Below, piece after piece: positions 33,351-48,300 of a stretch of DNA of 64,000 bases (its first letter is position 1; each line of letters begins with the position of its first letter). The notes under the pieces are model-generated. The model saw only the letters and a list, made by a program, of their open reading frames with translations. It had not been told where the DNA came from and did not search any database. The translations under genes were made by a program, and so were the position numbers. This DNA is from Macquaria australasica (Eukaryota; Chordata; Actinopteri; Centrarchiformes; Percichthyidae): NCBI GenBank assembly GCA_005408345.1, contig SEMN01000336.1, forward strand, positions 124,001-188,000, written 5' to 3'.

Positions 33351-36300
33351 TGCTGCTTTATGTACAAATACCCTTCATTTTAATTTGTCAAACATACCCT
33401 TCTTGCTGTTGTGTATAATTTTGTCCTGTTTGTTAAGTGAGGTTGACTGCAGATGGAAATTCATTTTAAGCTAACTCTGGAAGTACAATAAATAAAAGTT
33501 ATACAAGGTAACATAAACTATGATGTAAATGTTTTTCTGGATTATTATAAAGGACACAATGCTGCTGACATGCATATGAAATCTTTATAAAATGCAACAA
33601 AGCCCAGTTTTACCATATAACTAAATTACTAATAGTTTTTATTTCTAACATTTTAATTTGACATAAAGCAAGAAATACAATACAATACACATTCTGTATC
33701 AATAACAGTTCTGGAGGTGTGTTACAGAAATGACTCAAACCTTGACCCTCCAGCTGAGGTGAGGAGCTCTTACCAGCCTGTGATGGAGTACTTTGCTGAC
33801 TAACCACGTCCCCGGGCCTTCTATTGTCTCATACAAACACACAGGAAAATACCTCCACCCCTGTTTTGCCCACTCGCCAGCACCCCCTTCTCTCCACCCA
33901 CCCTGCCCCACCCTTGCATCCTCAGCCCCTTACCTCATCCCCCTTCCTCTGCTGCTCTTTCTTTCATTCATTTCGTTCCTTTGTACTGTGAGATGCAGAG
34001 AGGAAGAGAGGGACGGGGGGAGGGATGGAGGGAAGGAGAGGGACCTTTTGTTGGCTTTCAGGTGGTTTCACATGAAAAGCCAGAGTACACACCTAGGTTG
34101 CCGCCACCGGCGACCCACGGCGTCTCACTTGCTTCCGCTGGGTATACCTGAGTTAGCCTTCAATTGCCAATGTAGAGCCCAGGCATGCACAAATGCAGAC
34201 ACAGGCACATTTGCAAGCACATGCATGTATAGACGTCTGCATACAAATGTGCACAAATAGACACTTTGACTTTTGGACTGTGGCTTAGATTGGAGGGGTA
34301 CTGGTAGATGTTGGATGTGCAGGGGTAGGGTGGGGAAGAGGTTTTGTGAGGGGGGAGTGTGTGGGTGGGGCAGGGGATGTGGGTGAGGAGGTGAGGTGGG
34401 ATGCAGTTTGCGTGTGTGTTGGGGGGGTGGGTTGGGGGGGTTGATTGCACGGCTACTTTGTCTGTTCTCTCTGAATGGACTCTTCTTGCTGCAAGGAGCT
34501 CAGGTAGCCGTGTGTGTGTGTGTGTGTGTGTGTGTTTTATTTCGAGGTAGACCACGGTGAGTGCTCTCAAGTTAGTGTCAGGTGTCAGGTAGCTACTTGT
34601 CTTTGTGTCTTCAAGGCTGCCGTTGCTTGGATAGTGTTTACAGCCCAGAGAGCACAGTGGAGAGAGGGAGGATGGGGGAGGAGACGGGAGGGAGCACTGG
34701 CTTCTTTGATCTAATGCAGACTGTTTGATAGCGTGTGTGTGAGGGAGAGAGCGAGTGTGAGAAAGAAAGAGAGAGAGGGAGAGAACGAGTGCACGCATAC
34801 TTTTTCGATGGCATGCACAAATGTCTGCCCACATGCTAACAACTGTCTATGTGTGTTTGAGCCATTCATTCAACCCAGGGCTGGAACAAGCCATTCTGGG
34901 GCCCTGTGAAGAATTAGATTTGACCCCACTATCTATAAAATGTGTGATTTGAACACTATTGACACACAGAGCTCATGAATCGAAGTGATACTGAAATGTA
35001 ACACACCAAATGTGTCATACAGACAGAAGCAGTAGTCAAGTAGGCGAGATGTGCCAATCAGGGAGCGAATGTGATAAAACAAATTGTCAGATGCTGCCAG
35101 TGTGTGTTGCACTTAGCGCTACTGGCATAAGCAATGTAGTATACCGAAAAGCAAGTGATTCTAAGCTACCAATCTATGTTGACGACTAACTAAATGACAT
35201 CACGCATTCACACATCTCACATCATCGAAATCATACAAATAGGCATCACATCAACGCAGCTGACAGGTCAAACTAGTATTTATTCCCATATAGCATGCTA
35301 CAGTGTTAAATAGTAGATAGACCCTGACAGTGTATGGACTACATGAGCATCCCTCCTTTTTCCACCTTACACAGTATCAGGCAAACTTGTGGATGCCATT
35401 TTTATGGCTCTGTGTGAAGCAAGAAGGCATGCTGAATGCGAGATTAGCCTAACTTAGTTCAATTACTGATGCTAAGGGATCAGTGGTGGCCGTGCTCAAA
35501 AATACACCTTTCCCTGCTGTGGGTATCATGCTTTGAACTAAATCGCCTAGCTTTAACACATGTTGGGTTTTCACAAGCACATACAAATGTACATATTAGC
35601 CCTGTGCCTTAAATTATGCATGTCTTTATTCCAACAAACTACTTTATGATCTAATTTTAAGGAAGCATTGCTCCTCTCGTTGATGTGAAATCAGCTGCTG
35701 CAGTGTTTCATAGATGTGGGAATTCGCGTTCTCCGCCATAGGAGACAATTGGATTACACCGACTCACATTTAACCTTGCTAACATCCATCAGAACTGTCA
35801 AAACAGGTGCAATTTGAACAAATACGTAGCTTACTTTTCTCCTAACAGTAAGGAGCGCCATGCGTGGTTGTCTGCATATTCGTGATTGAAGGGAAGAAGG
35901 ATAACAAATAAGAAGAAGATAGAGAGATCAATAAGAGAGAGAGAGAGACAGACAGAGAAAGACACAGAGACAGGCAGGAGACCAGACATGCAGGTTTTTA
36001 CAGTATGTGTGTTTTATGGCTCCCCCGGGGCCAGACAATTAAAGAGCATTTAAAAAGATGACAGAGCTCTGCGCGCAAGTAGGGGAGAGGTGGAGTTTGC
36101 AGGTGTATGAAGAGCATGTGCATGTTTTTTGTACATGTGCATGGGTGCCCATGGGAATGCGTGTGTGTGCTGTATGTGGGTGTACTGTAAGATCATGCAA
36201 GGTGTTCCTCTGAAGAGTCTGTATATCTGCCTATTTGCATCTGAGGTAGTGAATGCTCGTGCAAAGAAAAAAAAAACATACCACAAAACATCACTTGAGA

Positions 36301-38219
36301 GCAATTCACGCAACATTTTTGAACTGAAAATAGACAGAGAGAGCAACAACGGACATTCCACTATAAAGAGGAAGAAAAGAGAGAACAGAGCGAGAGCATG
36401 AGAGAGAGAGAGAGAGAGAGAGAGAGACTATGTGAAGAACTGCTCTGAAAGAGTTTTTGTGGGGCCATAACAAAGGCCCCTCAGAAAACACAGTGGCATA
36501 GGAATGTTAATTAATTAATGAGAAACTATTCAGCCTACAGAGAATGGTGGAGAAAGAAACACAGAGAAGGAGAGAGACGCAGAAACAGACAGAACGGCCG
36601 GAGGGGTAGACAAACTCAAACTGGGTGCAAAGACATTTATAACTGTATAGTTTTTATATTTCAAAAAGCACGGTGTGCACTTATCCGAGCTCCAGTTTCT
36701 ATGCCACTACAGTATGCATTTTTCAAGGCCTGTTTAGGGAATTTGCGTGTCATAAATTGACATGCTGCATCTTTGTTCTTGTCTTTGCATGTGTGCATTG
36801 GCGTCCATGTGACATACTGCCGCTGTCAATCGAAAGCTTCAGTTCCTCAAGCCGCAGCTTTCCAGGATCTAAGAAAACAGCCTTGTTTTCCACATTGACT
36901 ACCATACGGTACATTTTTGAGTTAATCCAGTGGGGTTTGAAAAGATTTTATGAGCCCAAGTGGTTGTCAGATTTTATCAACTCATGGAAGACCATGTAAT
37001 CCCTCTAATAAAACACGAAAATCACAATCTCAAAAGTATTGCAAACATCAGTCGGTGTAGCGATTTATCGTAACATTTTCTTTATTAGAAAATGTCTCTC
37101 ATCTCCCCTCCCTACTGCAGCTTTTTACTGCTCCGTACTTTGCTGTTGGGAGATACGCCTGAAATTGAACAAAAGGAAAGAATAAAGTCGGTGCTGCTTT
37201 GAATGGCATGCCAGTTTTTCGTTCTTTGATTTGCTATAATTATAGAATGCAACATTAGGTGGTTGTGCAACATCCTGCACTTACAGGTGCACAATATGTA
37301 AAGCTTAGTTGTGTAACATATGAAGCAGACTCTAAATTTATAGCATTCTTGTCCGGCTGTATATAATAATCTTTATTTTATGTAGCCCTCATTTGTCCTC
37401 AGTGTATCAGGAAAAGCACCGTTTTAATTTAAGTCCACACAAGCAAGAATAATGTGTTGTAATAAAAGAAGGGGAGATCGGATGAGATTGTTTTCAAGAT
37501 TCTGTGGAAAAACTGCAAGTGAGCACAGATAGACTGTGAGATACAGATAGGCTTTAGCCCGGGGCAGCTGACACTTCTTCACAAATCCACACTCTTCTCT
37601 CTATAGACCGGAGTGTGTGTATGTGAAATGGATATGTGAGCTCCTTTGCGCCAGTCGCTCATAATCTGTTATTTTCTATGGGTGTCCATGTGCGTGTGTG
37701 CATGCACGTGTGTGTGTGTGTTTCTGCGTGTGTGCGATCGCGACATTCCAGCAGCAGAAACCTGAGAAGGTGTGACTTACGAGACACTGGATTCTGCTCT
37801 TTCTGGGGACTGAGGGGTGCTGAAGTGTCAGAATTCCAATTTCCTCCAAACAGTCACTCCCAGTCACACACTCTGACCCTCTGCATCTCTCTCACACAGC
37901 CAAACACACTCTGCTGCCTTCATTCTTATCCTCCAGAGCTTGCTTTTTCCTCCTCTTTTTCAGCTATAAACACTGTCTCTCATTTTCTCTCAGTTCCATT
38001 CATAAGGTCCCACAAGGAGAAATCTTGTCTCACACCACTGTACTGTACTGCCCCCCCCTTTCCCTTCCTCAAACTAAACACTCACTCTTTCTCTTCACAT
38101 TGAGCTTCTAGGCAAAAGTAAAACAGGGGGAAAGGAAGAGAGGGAGCAAGAGAGGGAAGAGTTTGAGAATCGCGGGCCCCTCCTACTTTCCGGAGATGCT
38201 CCAGCCCATCCCTAAATTG
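33351..38219. other. Intergenic region upstream of lgr6, no supported gene
   Basis: Contains a G-rich tract on the plus strand at 34294-34445, GT tract 34511-34534, GA-rich tracts at 34740-34790, 35935-35975 and 36397-36427, and a TG-rich stretch at 37690-37730. Several longer ORFs (33793-34260, 34160-34834, 37636-38103) are proline/histidine/serine-rich translations of biased DNA and have no domain. Confidence 0.45.
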
Positions 38220-38719
38220 TGGGCCAATGAGGGTGGCTCATTCACAACTCATGCGCTCCTTCTACAATAGGTAAGGAGAGAGAGACAGAGAGAGCAATAG
38301 ATATATACAAGGAGAGAGAGAGGGAGAAAGAGTGACTGTGTTTGGGGGAGAAAGACGGTGAGAAAGGAGAGGGCAGAGTGAGAGGGAAGACAGGGAAGAG
38401 GGGAAAGAAGCTAGAACAAAGTTAACCCCTGGGGATGAAGTGGTGACTGAGAGACAGGCAGATAAAGAGGAGAGATGAAGAGATAGAACTTGTGACAGGG
38501 ACAGATTTACAGTGTGGACAACCTGCACAGGAGAAAAAGGTAGTAAGGGGCTTTTGAACAGAGACTGGACCCGGGAGAGGAGTATTTGGAAGAGCAAAGA
38601 CGCATTGGAACCTCCTCATTTGACCAAAGCTGCCTCTTAAAACACCAGAGAGGACAAAACAAAGCGTGACAAGACAGAAATCCCTACAGGTGTAGATGCA
38701 GACAGGTGGACAATCAGAC
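38220..38719 (+). promoter_or_regulatory. lgr6 proximal promoter and 5' UTR (approximate)
   Basis: A CCAAT box (gggccaatgag, ccaat at 38224-38228) lies about 490 bp before the lgr6 start codon, followed by a purine-rich leader (GAGA repeats 38275-38420). No TATA box is obvious. A donor-like acaatag|gtaagg at 38270/38271 might end a short noncoding exon, but no strong acceptor follows before the ATG. The start site is not defined. Confidence 0.3.
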
Positions 38720-38940
38720 ATGCTGCCTGTGCTTCTGCTTCTCTGCGTGGCAGGAGGAGTTTGGGGGTCCGCCCCCGGAGTGTGGGGGTACGGACAGATC
38801 CAGGACAGGCAGGGGCCGGTGGCACCGCTTTGCCCGTCTCCGTGCCAGTGCGAAGAAGATGGGATCTTCGTCATGGTGGACTGCTCGGAGTTGGGACTAT
38901 CATCTGTGCCAACCAACCTCAGCCCTCTCACCACTTACCT
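38720..38940 (+). CDS. lgr6: lgr6 coding exon 1 (signal peptide and LRRNT)
   Basis: Residues 1-73 plus two bases of the next Leu. Signal peptide about 1-16, then a Gly/Pro linker and the four-cysteine LRRNT cap. Ends TTACCT|gtgagt, phase 2. GC-rich compared with the following intron. Confidence 0.92.
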
Positions 38941-40555
38941 GTGAGTACAGTTGTGGACTTCCTGGGTGTGTTATCTTGTCCCATTTCACGGTAGCCTTTC
39001 CACCTCCAGGCCTCTCACTGTGTTCTGACCGTTTCCTTGACCCCCATCATCTTTTTCCACTGTGTGTTTCCACTTTGTTTCTCATTCCTAAGTCACTCTC
39101 CTTGATCCTCAAACATCTTCACTTCCCTTCTCATTCATCATGGTTTAGTGCCAATTTGTTTCAAATGAAAAATAAAAACTTGCCTGCCAACTGTGAGTCC
39201 CAACTGCTGCTCATTAATTTGTAATTAAAAAAAAAAGCTAGACAAAAACCCATAATTCGTGCTGCTAAATTGGAGCTGGGATTCCTCTTTTAAAAATAGA
39301 GCAGAAGGCAACAGTCGGTTGGATGTGTGAGCAGGAAACAGCAGCAGAACCCGCATGTGGATAAAAACGGACAGGGCAGAGTGGGATTGTGTGTGTGTGT
39401 GAGAGAGAGTGTGTGTGTGTGTGTTGACCACTATGGCAAAATTACTGGACCACTTCTTTCAGTATCAGGTTTCCGAGCGCCAACTGGAGACCCAGCGTGA
39501 GAGTGTGTGCGCGCATGTGTATGTCTTTGTGTACTTGTATGTATGCAAGTGTGTTTGTGTGTGTGTGTGTGTGCAAGCTTTAAGCACATGACACAAGCAT
39601 GCGTTTGTGTGTGTGAATGAGGAAGTGTTTGAACACAGATGTCTAAATGTGTGTGAGGTTTAATGACCAGTTTTATACCACATCTCTATCGCACTATTCT
39701 ACTTTTTTTTTCCTCTTTGAAGGACTTATTTGCAAAGACTGAAGAAAAGTTCACGTAATTTTTATGATTTGTGAGTATGTGTTTAAAATGTTGGCACATA
39801 CTGTAAATACAAACATGATCATTAATGCTACTCATTAACAGTTTTTCCCCATAACGAGTTGCAGGAATTAAGCCCACTTCACCACCAGGACTTTTTAAGG
39901 GCAATAAGAGAAGCTTTAGACTTATATTATGTAAAAGATAGGAGATCTGAGCAGTTTCTTACACCATCCTGCTGTGGCTCACAGCCAGATCTTACAAATT
40001 GCCTCACTGCGTAAGCCTCTGAGGACAGATTAGAGACACTTTGTGATAACTGATATTGAAGTGATAGAAGTCAAATCCAGGAAACAGGGTGTGATAGAAC
40101 AGTTGATCACTAGGGGCTCTACAAGTATTACAAGAGTGGAGGGACATAATTCAGAGGGAATGAGAAAAGACCAACAGTTTGTGTAGCAAACGACTCTAAA
40201 AGAGACACATAAAAGACAACTGTACTTGAATGATGCCCGACTCGTCGGCTGTTGTGGGAGCCTGCGGCGGCCAGATTTCTTCATTTGAAAGTTAAAACAC
40301 ATGTAGAGTTTATGGAGGTGAAATACGGTCTCTAACTCCATCCAGGAATCACTCTACCTATGAGAACATCAGGCGGTTGGCCCAACAACAGGGCACGTCA
40401 CACAACCAAGGAAGCACACACAAGGAGGGATGAATCTGAGATGAATCTGAGAGGGACAGTGTTGAGCCTCTCTGTCCTCCTCTAAAATAAAAACAGTGAT
40501 GACCTGAGACTCTCTCTGAATGTCTACACTGCTCTTAACTGCTCTACTACAGTCA

Positions 40556-40647
<92 letters not shown>

Positions 40648-40799
40648 TATACACACAAACACAAATCATTCCCTACAAACACAAGAGTAATTGTTCATTT
40701 CCCCGTGTTACCTAACAGTGGAACTGGACCAATTAGTGAGTTTGAGGGCTGATTTAGAATAAGATAAATAAACTCAGCGACCAACCGCACACGCCCACA

Positions 40800-40830
<31 letters not shown>

Positions 40831-41001
40831 AAACACACATTACTACAGCAGGGAGAAGAAGGGAATGTGGGACAGTCGGAGAGATGCCGCAACAAATTAA
40901 GATAGAAGATAGAGAATCAGAGATTTCTCTTTTGCTTCGCTGAAAAAAAAAATCATTAAACAAAACATCAACAACCTCCCCTTCCTCCCCCTACCCACAT
41001 G

Positions 41002-41074
<73 letters not shown>

Positions 41075-44000
41075 CCCGGAGCCCAGCACAGCAGGCTACA
41101 GTTTCTCATTTCGTCCTGGAGAATAAAAGGTGAGCCGTTCCAATCCTCACAAGGATCTGTCGAACTGTCCAGCACGCCCTGCTGTGCTGTGCAGGCTGGA
41201 TTAGCCTCCCAGCACATACTGTAGGCTGCCGAGGTCACAGGGATTTGCTTGGGAACAGTCCACATTACAAACCACATCCACACAACGCTGTGAAAGTATA
41301 TGACATCATTCACCCGTGTCATCTGAGAGCACTTCAAAGTGAGCGCAACTGTACATGCTATAGTGGCCAAGAGGGCAATCCAGGCAATGCATGATTCACT
41401 CCATTTTCTGGTGTTTATTTGCACATTTGGACGACCCCACTGCATATAGGTAGATACATAATGGAATACTAATCAACAGAAACGATTGTACTATAACACA
41501 GAGGTGAATACAGGTTGACTCTGCAAAGGAATTCAACTATTGGGAGGCAAAGGTGCTCCGAGCAACTTAGAGCAGAGTGGGTAGAGATTTATGACAATAA
41601 TCGTTTCCGTGGGCAACACATGAAATGAGCTGTCATGTGAGACGCCTTGAAAGACCTTCTCTTTGATATCAGATTAGAGAGGAAAGACAGTGCCCAAGGG
41701 TGCGCGTCCGTGCGGGTGTGTGTGCCTGTGTGTTAATGTGTGTTGAGTTTGAGAACACGGTGTACAGTGCGTGCATCGGGGATCGGCGCTGTTTTATGTG
41801 TAGCTGCAAGCGAGGTAACTCGTCACAAAAGATGGCTTCACAGTGACACAATAAGTAGCTTGTCTGCCACAACTGTTAGCTGGAGGCAAATGAATTAGTC
41901 AGCTGTCCCCTTGAAAGATGTATACATATTTAAAGCAAACATTTAATCATAATGAAAATGATGAATACGTTCATGATCTGGCTGGTGTGATATATGTACA
42001 TATATAGACTGTTTCTAAGGTTGTCAGGTGCTTATGTTTACACATCTCCCACTTCCCTCAGCGGTCTTCAGTGTGTGCATGTGTGTGTAAGAGGGAAAGA
42101 GTGTGTGTGCATTGTATGTGGGTCTGGGGCTGCTCTGTGACTGGAGTTGAGCAGCGATTAGGTGATGCTTTGTGGTAGCGGTGAACTTCTAACGGTGTTT
42201 TGGTCGAGGCCAGGAAACCACAGCTAGCGCATTACCAGACAGAGGAAAACCAAGGAGTGTGTGAGTGCGCGCGTGTGTGTGCATGTGTGAAGACCACCCA
42301 GACTGCTGAGGGAATTTTTTTTTTCTAGCCAGTGGAGGTGAAGCAAGAGAGAGAGAGAGGGAAGATGAAGAAAAGGGGTGAAAACTGTCAAGGAGAAAGG
42401 AGAGGATTAGAAATTGATGACAGAGAAATGTGTATTGGAAGATTTTGAAGACTCAGTTTAGGTTAACACACAACACACACACGCACACATACACACACAC
42501 ACACATACACACACACACGCAGGAGACAACATCCTGTCCCTGTATGGTGGCCATGACTGTAACAGTCGTGTGCGTGTCATTTAGCCATTATGCTGATGGA
42601 ATGATTCCTATCATGAGTGACCGGGGGTCACACTGTAAACACCATGTCTGAGAGAGAGAGACACACACAGAGACAGAAAGAGAGAGAGGCAGATTGCAAG
42701 GGATGGGGGGGGAGGAGGTTTTGAGGGGAAAAATGTACAAAAATAAGAGAATTGCAGAGGAAAGACAACGGTGTGTGTGTGTGTATACTGTCAGAGAAGG
42801 GTCCTCTATACAGCAGCTATCAGCTCCAGCATCAGTGTCCTGGCTCCAGACGTCTATGGTAGCCCCCCGCCTGCCTCAACTACACTCCCCTCCCTCGCGC
42901 TCTCTGTCTATCCTTCTTACCCCACCAATTCTCCTTTCTTCACCTGTTTCCTCCTTCAGATAGAACAAGAATCCATACATTAAGTGCTTGAGCATGTGTG
43001 TGTATGTGTGTGTGTTTAGAGCAGGTGTTGAAGCTGGCCATGCAGCACTGAGTGTAAATGTATAATCACTGATGTGCAATGTCTTAGAAAATCAAATTGA
43101 ATGCATATAGATCAGGGCAGCGGAGTGAGAAAAGTGAAGGGTATGTACCCAAGCCAAATGGTGTAAATGTTTTCAAGGTGTGTGTGTGTGTGTGTCGGTT
43201 GGGGGAGGAGGTGCTTTGGCTACAAGCCAACTAACTATCAGCTGTGATCAGAGTTGGGGAAGAGAGTTACGCACCTCTGATTATACAGAGGAGGAAAACA
43301 GTGACATACAGTATGTCATTATAGTTAATCTGTTCTGCTTAAAAAAATTGCATAAACTTAATTTACTGCACAAACTATTTCCTTTCTACATTCCTTCACT
43401 TATTTTGTCCGATCTTCCTTCCTTCCTTCCTGCAAAAACTTGAAGTGTTTGCCTCGAAGTGTCAATTCCTCAGCTCTCTCCTAGATTCCCTGGAGGCCCA
43501 CGGTGAGCACCAGCAGAAAAAGCCACTTGGGCCTGCTACAAAAGTGATATTTATGCCAGAAGGGTGTTGGAGAGAAGGGATAGGCAGTTAGCCTTGGATA
43601 GTGCAGTGGTTTGTGGTTTCCTGAGAGCGACCTGGGAGGCTTTTAAATGTCGCTCAGGGACAGACGGCAGGTAGGCAGGTAGAGGGCAACAATGGAAACA
43701 ATGACAATTCCCTCGGGAGCGGCAGGCAGAGAAGACACAGAGGCCATAGTGTGCTCTGCCGCTCCATATCCTGTCCTTTAGAAAATAGTAGAAAGCAATC
43801 ACGACACAAGATCTTGAGGGGAACTAGGGTGGAGGAGGTGGAGATCAGGGAAGTAAAATGGAGAATGTGTTTGGGGTGTATGTGCACCTGCATGTGGACC
43901 GAACACCAAACAGTGGTTGGTATTTGTTGGGGTCAGACCTGTGCCCACTGACAGAATATGTAAATCTGTATGTTTCATGTGATAGCAGCGTGACGCAAGT

Positions 44001-45234
44001 ATGACACGGGGGCCAGGAATGTGCTCCCCGTGACGTGTGGTTGAGGGGTGAAGGCCTGTTTCTGACTGAGAGGATTCAGAATGCCTGCATGGCCCAGACT
44101 CCTATTCAGCCCCTTTCCGACCCTGGGAATCCATGGGAATGTGTGTGTATGTGTGTGTGTGTGCATGAATCTGTGCAAGTGCTGTAGCCCTCTCTTTTCC
44201 ACTACAGAGAAGGCATTGTCTCAGCCTGGGCCAGGCCATGACAAATGTCCCTAACTGTTCTAGTGCGTGTACATGCATATGTGTGTAGACATGTGCATCC
44301 ATGACCTGTTACATTGCGAGCTGTCATTTGTGTCAGTGTCTGTGCTTATGGTCAGATAACACATACATGAGACTAATTATTTTTTTATTTATCAATTTTC
44401 ACCAGAAAAACACCACACTATCATAAAAGGAGCAGATTGGTTTAAACTATTTCATGTCTCCACACAACCAAAAGATGTCAGTTTCCTGCTGCAGTTTACC
44501 GCACTCTTTTCCTGTTGCTCCTCAAATTTTAGATCAGGCTTCCACAAAGTCTTAGAGAAGCCAAATCACTGCAAAAAATATTTCTTTAGCTATCTCCTGA
44601 TCTTATAACTTTATATTTTCTGGTTTATATAGTTTACGTCTCATCATGTCTGTGTCTTTTCTCCTTTCTGGTTAAATTACTTTTGTGATTAAAATGGCTC
44701 AGAAAACATTTTTGGTAACAGAATGTGAGGAGAAAAATGAGGAGTTCATCTAGGTAAGTACAAAACAGTGGTTAAGTTACAGTGTTTCTGCTGCAAATGG
44801 TATTTTTAGGATAGGATAGGATTTCCAGCCATCTTTAATATTCCAAATAAACACAATAAATTCCCAGATTTGTTTTGAATAAAAAACAAAAATAGCGAGC
44901 TGTAGACATAAAGGAGAACGTTTACATGAGTGCTGACAGCAGTGTGTGTAGTACATAGCTCTCTAAGTTCCCCCTGTACCTCAATATGGGTCTGTCTGTC
45001 TCTGTCTGCCTATCTGTGTGATCGCTGGCCAGGCCTGCCGACTAAAGTGGCTCATGTGGGGCTGGCAGTGTGCAGGTGATGACTAGTAAGAGCTAATGAT
45101 ACTTAATGCCCTTTCCAACAACGTACACACACACATGCACGTACCCACAAGACCCCCATGTGCACGTTACACACAAGAAAACACGTTGCTCAAGCATGGA
45201 TGTATGTACACATATGCATGCTTGCTTGCACACA

Positions 45235-45322
<88 letters not shown>

Positions 45323-48300
45323 TGCACATACTGACTTAATGATGGTTAATGCCCTATCCAATCCCCCTGTGCAGCATCAAAGCATCCCACAGAGCAGTGC
45401 TGATACAGCGATGCTAGCAGGGATTAGGTCGGGAGAAAGGACCACTGGGACGGGAGTTAGCTAAAGGGAACAAAGAAGCAATCACAGACACACTTAAATG
45501 TCACACACATGTGCACACACCTCAGGGCACACACACACACACAACACACGCGCGCGCGCATAATATAGCCAAATGGGGGCACTGCACAGGAATGTCCAGA
45601 AAGTGGAAGAGGGGATGTAGAAAACAGAAGGTGGAGAGATGAATGAAGTAAGGAGGGAAAGAATGGAGGGTTAGGGTAACAGATCTGAATGCAGAAACAG
45701 CAGTCAGGTCACTATGATGGCATAAGGCAACAGTATAATTCTTGCTAAGACTGGACTTCACAGGTGTATTTTCCATCTGCCGTAAAGGGAATTCTGCCAC
45801 TGCAGAGCCACTGCAACTGCAGCCAGACTTACTCGCGTCTCTATTACATGTCTGAGAAGGAGCAAAAGAGGAAATCTGGACTTTTTACATGCATGGCGAG
45901 AGGCCAAACTAAATCTCTTTAAACCAACAGCAGCCACATGTCCTCATTGGTATGGGGTAAGATTTCATCAAGAGCTGATCTAAGTTCAGATCTAGATGTT
46001 ATCCTTGGATACTGTTAAATATATGGAGCAGATGAGCTGATCATAGATCTGTGAGTGCAGCAGTAAAGGAGGAGAGAGCCAGAAGTGGATTTGAGCGGTC
46101 TTCTAACTAGATCCAGTGTCCTCCTGTTTCTGCCATTCAACCAAATGAAGTCATAATGGAGCCTGACACTAATACTCATCGGGTTTCATTTATCGTTGTA
46201 TCCACTGCTGAGAATCTGCCTCGAATCAGTGTGCAGGAAAGAACACCTCTGTAAGAGATACCTTTTCAGGATGTGTGGAAAAGTGGTGAAATTTGTAACC
46301 CTTTTCCACACGTCTTTGCCATTATTTCAACAGATTCCAGTGGCATGTGTTTGTCCTGTGCTCATGAAACATTTCCTTCATGTGGCATAAACCGTTAGCT
46401 TCGAAGAAAGAAACAAAAAATCCTCTCCAGTACATGTCATGTAACGGACATATATGAAAGCCAGACAAAATATGCATGCCAAAACAACAGATTAGTAGAC
46501 TATGGGCAGGGCTGTGAATGCCTTTCTGCCTTCCACAGCTATGTCCTACCCACAACAGCTGCCTGTCAGTCCTGTCCACATGTTGGAGGCAGTTGTATGT
46601 TGTGTAGTGCCGACTGTTCCAACACTTCCTGTTCCATTACTGAAGTGCTTGACCTTTCACCCCCCTCCCCTCTGTCTCATGAAAGGGTGTGTGTGGGAGG
46701 ACAAGGAGCGGACATAAAGTGTGTACGCGCACGTGTGTATGTGTGTGTGCGGTATACCAGGGTATGAATAAGTCCCAGAGGGCATGAATATGTTTCCCAT
46801 GACATGGCCTTAGACTAAACAGCCGCTCTCTCCACCCAGACATCCGCCTGTCATTCTCCCCTAAACCGCAGCGAGCAGAAAAGAGCACAAAACATGGGAA
46901 CACAAATACACAGACGCATCTCCCTTTTCTGTCTCGTTATCTCCTCTTTTCTCTTCCTCCCGCCCTCTCTGTCTCCCTGCTCTTTTGTAGCCGAGTCCTC
47001 CCCGTGGCCCTCCTTGTCCAGGTGAAAGACTTCTCCTTGCCCTCTCCCTCGCTCTTTGTGCCCCATGAATGAGAGAAAGAGAGAATAAGAGAGGGAAAGA
47101 TAAAGAGAGAGTGCCTTCGGACACAAAGGGCAGTGTACCCCTCCCAGGAAGTCTGTGAGAGAGGGAGAGAAAAAAAAAACATCTTTAGGGGAAGGAGGAG
47201 GGGAGGACAGCATTGTACCCTCCTTCCTGACTCTTTGTGTGTGTGCATGCCTGTGTGTGTGTGTGTGTGTGTGTGCAAGTTCATGTGTGACCGCGAGGGA
47301 AACTGAATGCCAAAGCAGTCAGTCTATTCAGATAGAAAAAAGCTAACACACTTAGACCTCACCCTCGCACACAGTAGACACACACATTCTGCTCTCTCTC
47401 TGTCATACACACACACACACACACACACACTAATGCAGACAACCATTTAGGCCCTCTTTAAGGCGGTGCCCGAGTATTGACTACCAGTTGCATTGTGTGG
47501 AATGAAAGATCCCCTTTCATCGTGGCCTTAACTGTTTCAAAGAACTAAGCGGAGAGGATCAGACTGGCTGAATCCGACTGAAGACATTACTGCCATAGTT
47601 ACTGTAAAAGACAGCCAAGGTGTGGCTCAAGCACCGCTAATGCAGAACTCCTGCCCTCTGGGCAAGGCTCTGGTTGTTGATTTCCACTAAAGATCTATTA
47701 CTCTAATGTTCCTCACAGATAAGCCGCCTTCAAAGGTGCAGGGCTTACCGCCATTATTGGCTGTTTGTTTGGTAAGAGTCTCCACCTGAGCGAGGGAGAA
47801 AGGGATTGGCAGGGAGGCAAGAAGAAAGAGAGAGAGAGAGCAGAGGAGGAAGTGAGAGGGAAGACCTCAGGGTATGGCTCTTGTGAAGTGATTTTGTGTG
47901 TGTGTATGTATGTGTGTGTAAGAGAGAGTCATGAAAAACATCCTTCTCAAGGGCAGCAATATAAGCCTGTTTATTTACATGCTTTTTGCCTGCTTTGTTA
48001 TGTACTGTACCTGCATGCAATTTAATGCTTGAGCAGCATGCCAGAAACTTTTCCATACAAGTTTTTTCTTCTTTTTTTTTTACTTTGAGACAATGGAATT
48101 ATCCAAAGTGAAATGTATCGAGTCATCTCTCCTCAGCCTGCTCCTGCACAGCTTTGTCCAACTAACACGTTTCCCCGTTAATGATAGAAACAGACACCTG
48201 ACTGCTGATCGCATCTGTCCCGCTCTGTGGGTATATTCACTTGCCAGGGTGGTCCATCATTCACCCCACAAAAGCCACCCGGAGCCTTGAGTGTGTACGA

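Noticed and set aside
34160..34834. 224-codon minus-strand ORF, the longest in the window
   Set aside because: The translation is dominated by Pro, His, Thr and Ser from C-rich and CA/GA simple sequence; no domain and no start or splice context.
38696..38719. Upstream in-frame Met of lgr6
   Set aside because: T at -3 and a polar eight-residue extension would push the signal peptide inward. The Met at 38720 gives a standard signal peptide.
45096..45464. ORFs with long TH/HT or VC repeats at CA tracts (also 26197-26568, 40369-40662, 40897-41445, 62543-62900)
   Set aside because: These are translations of CA/GT microsatellites, not proteins.
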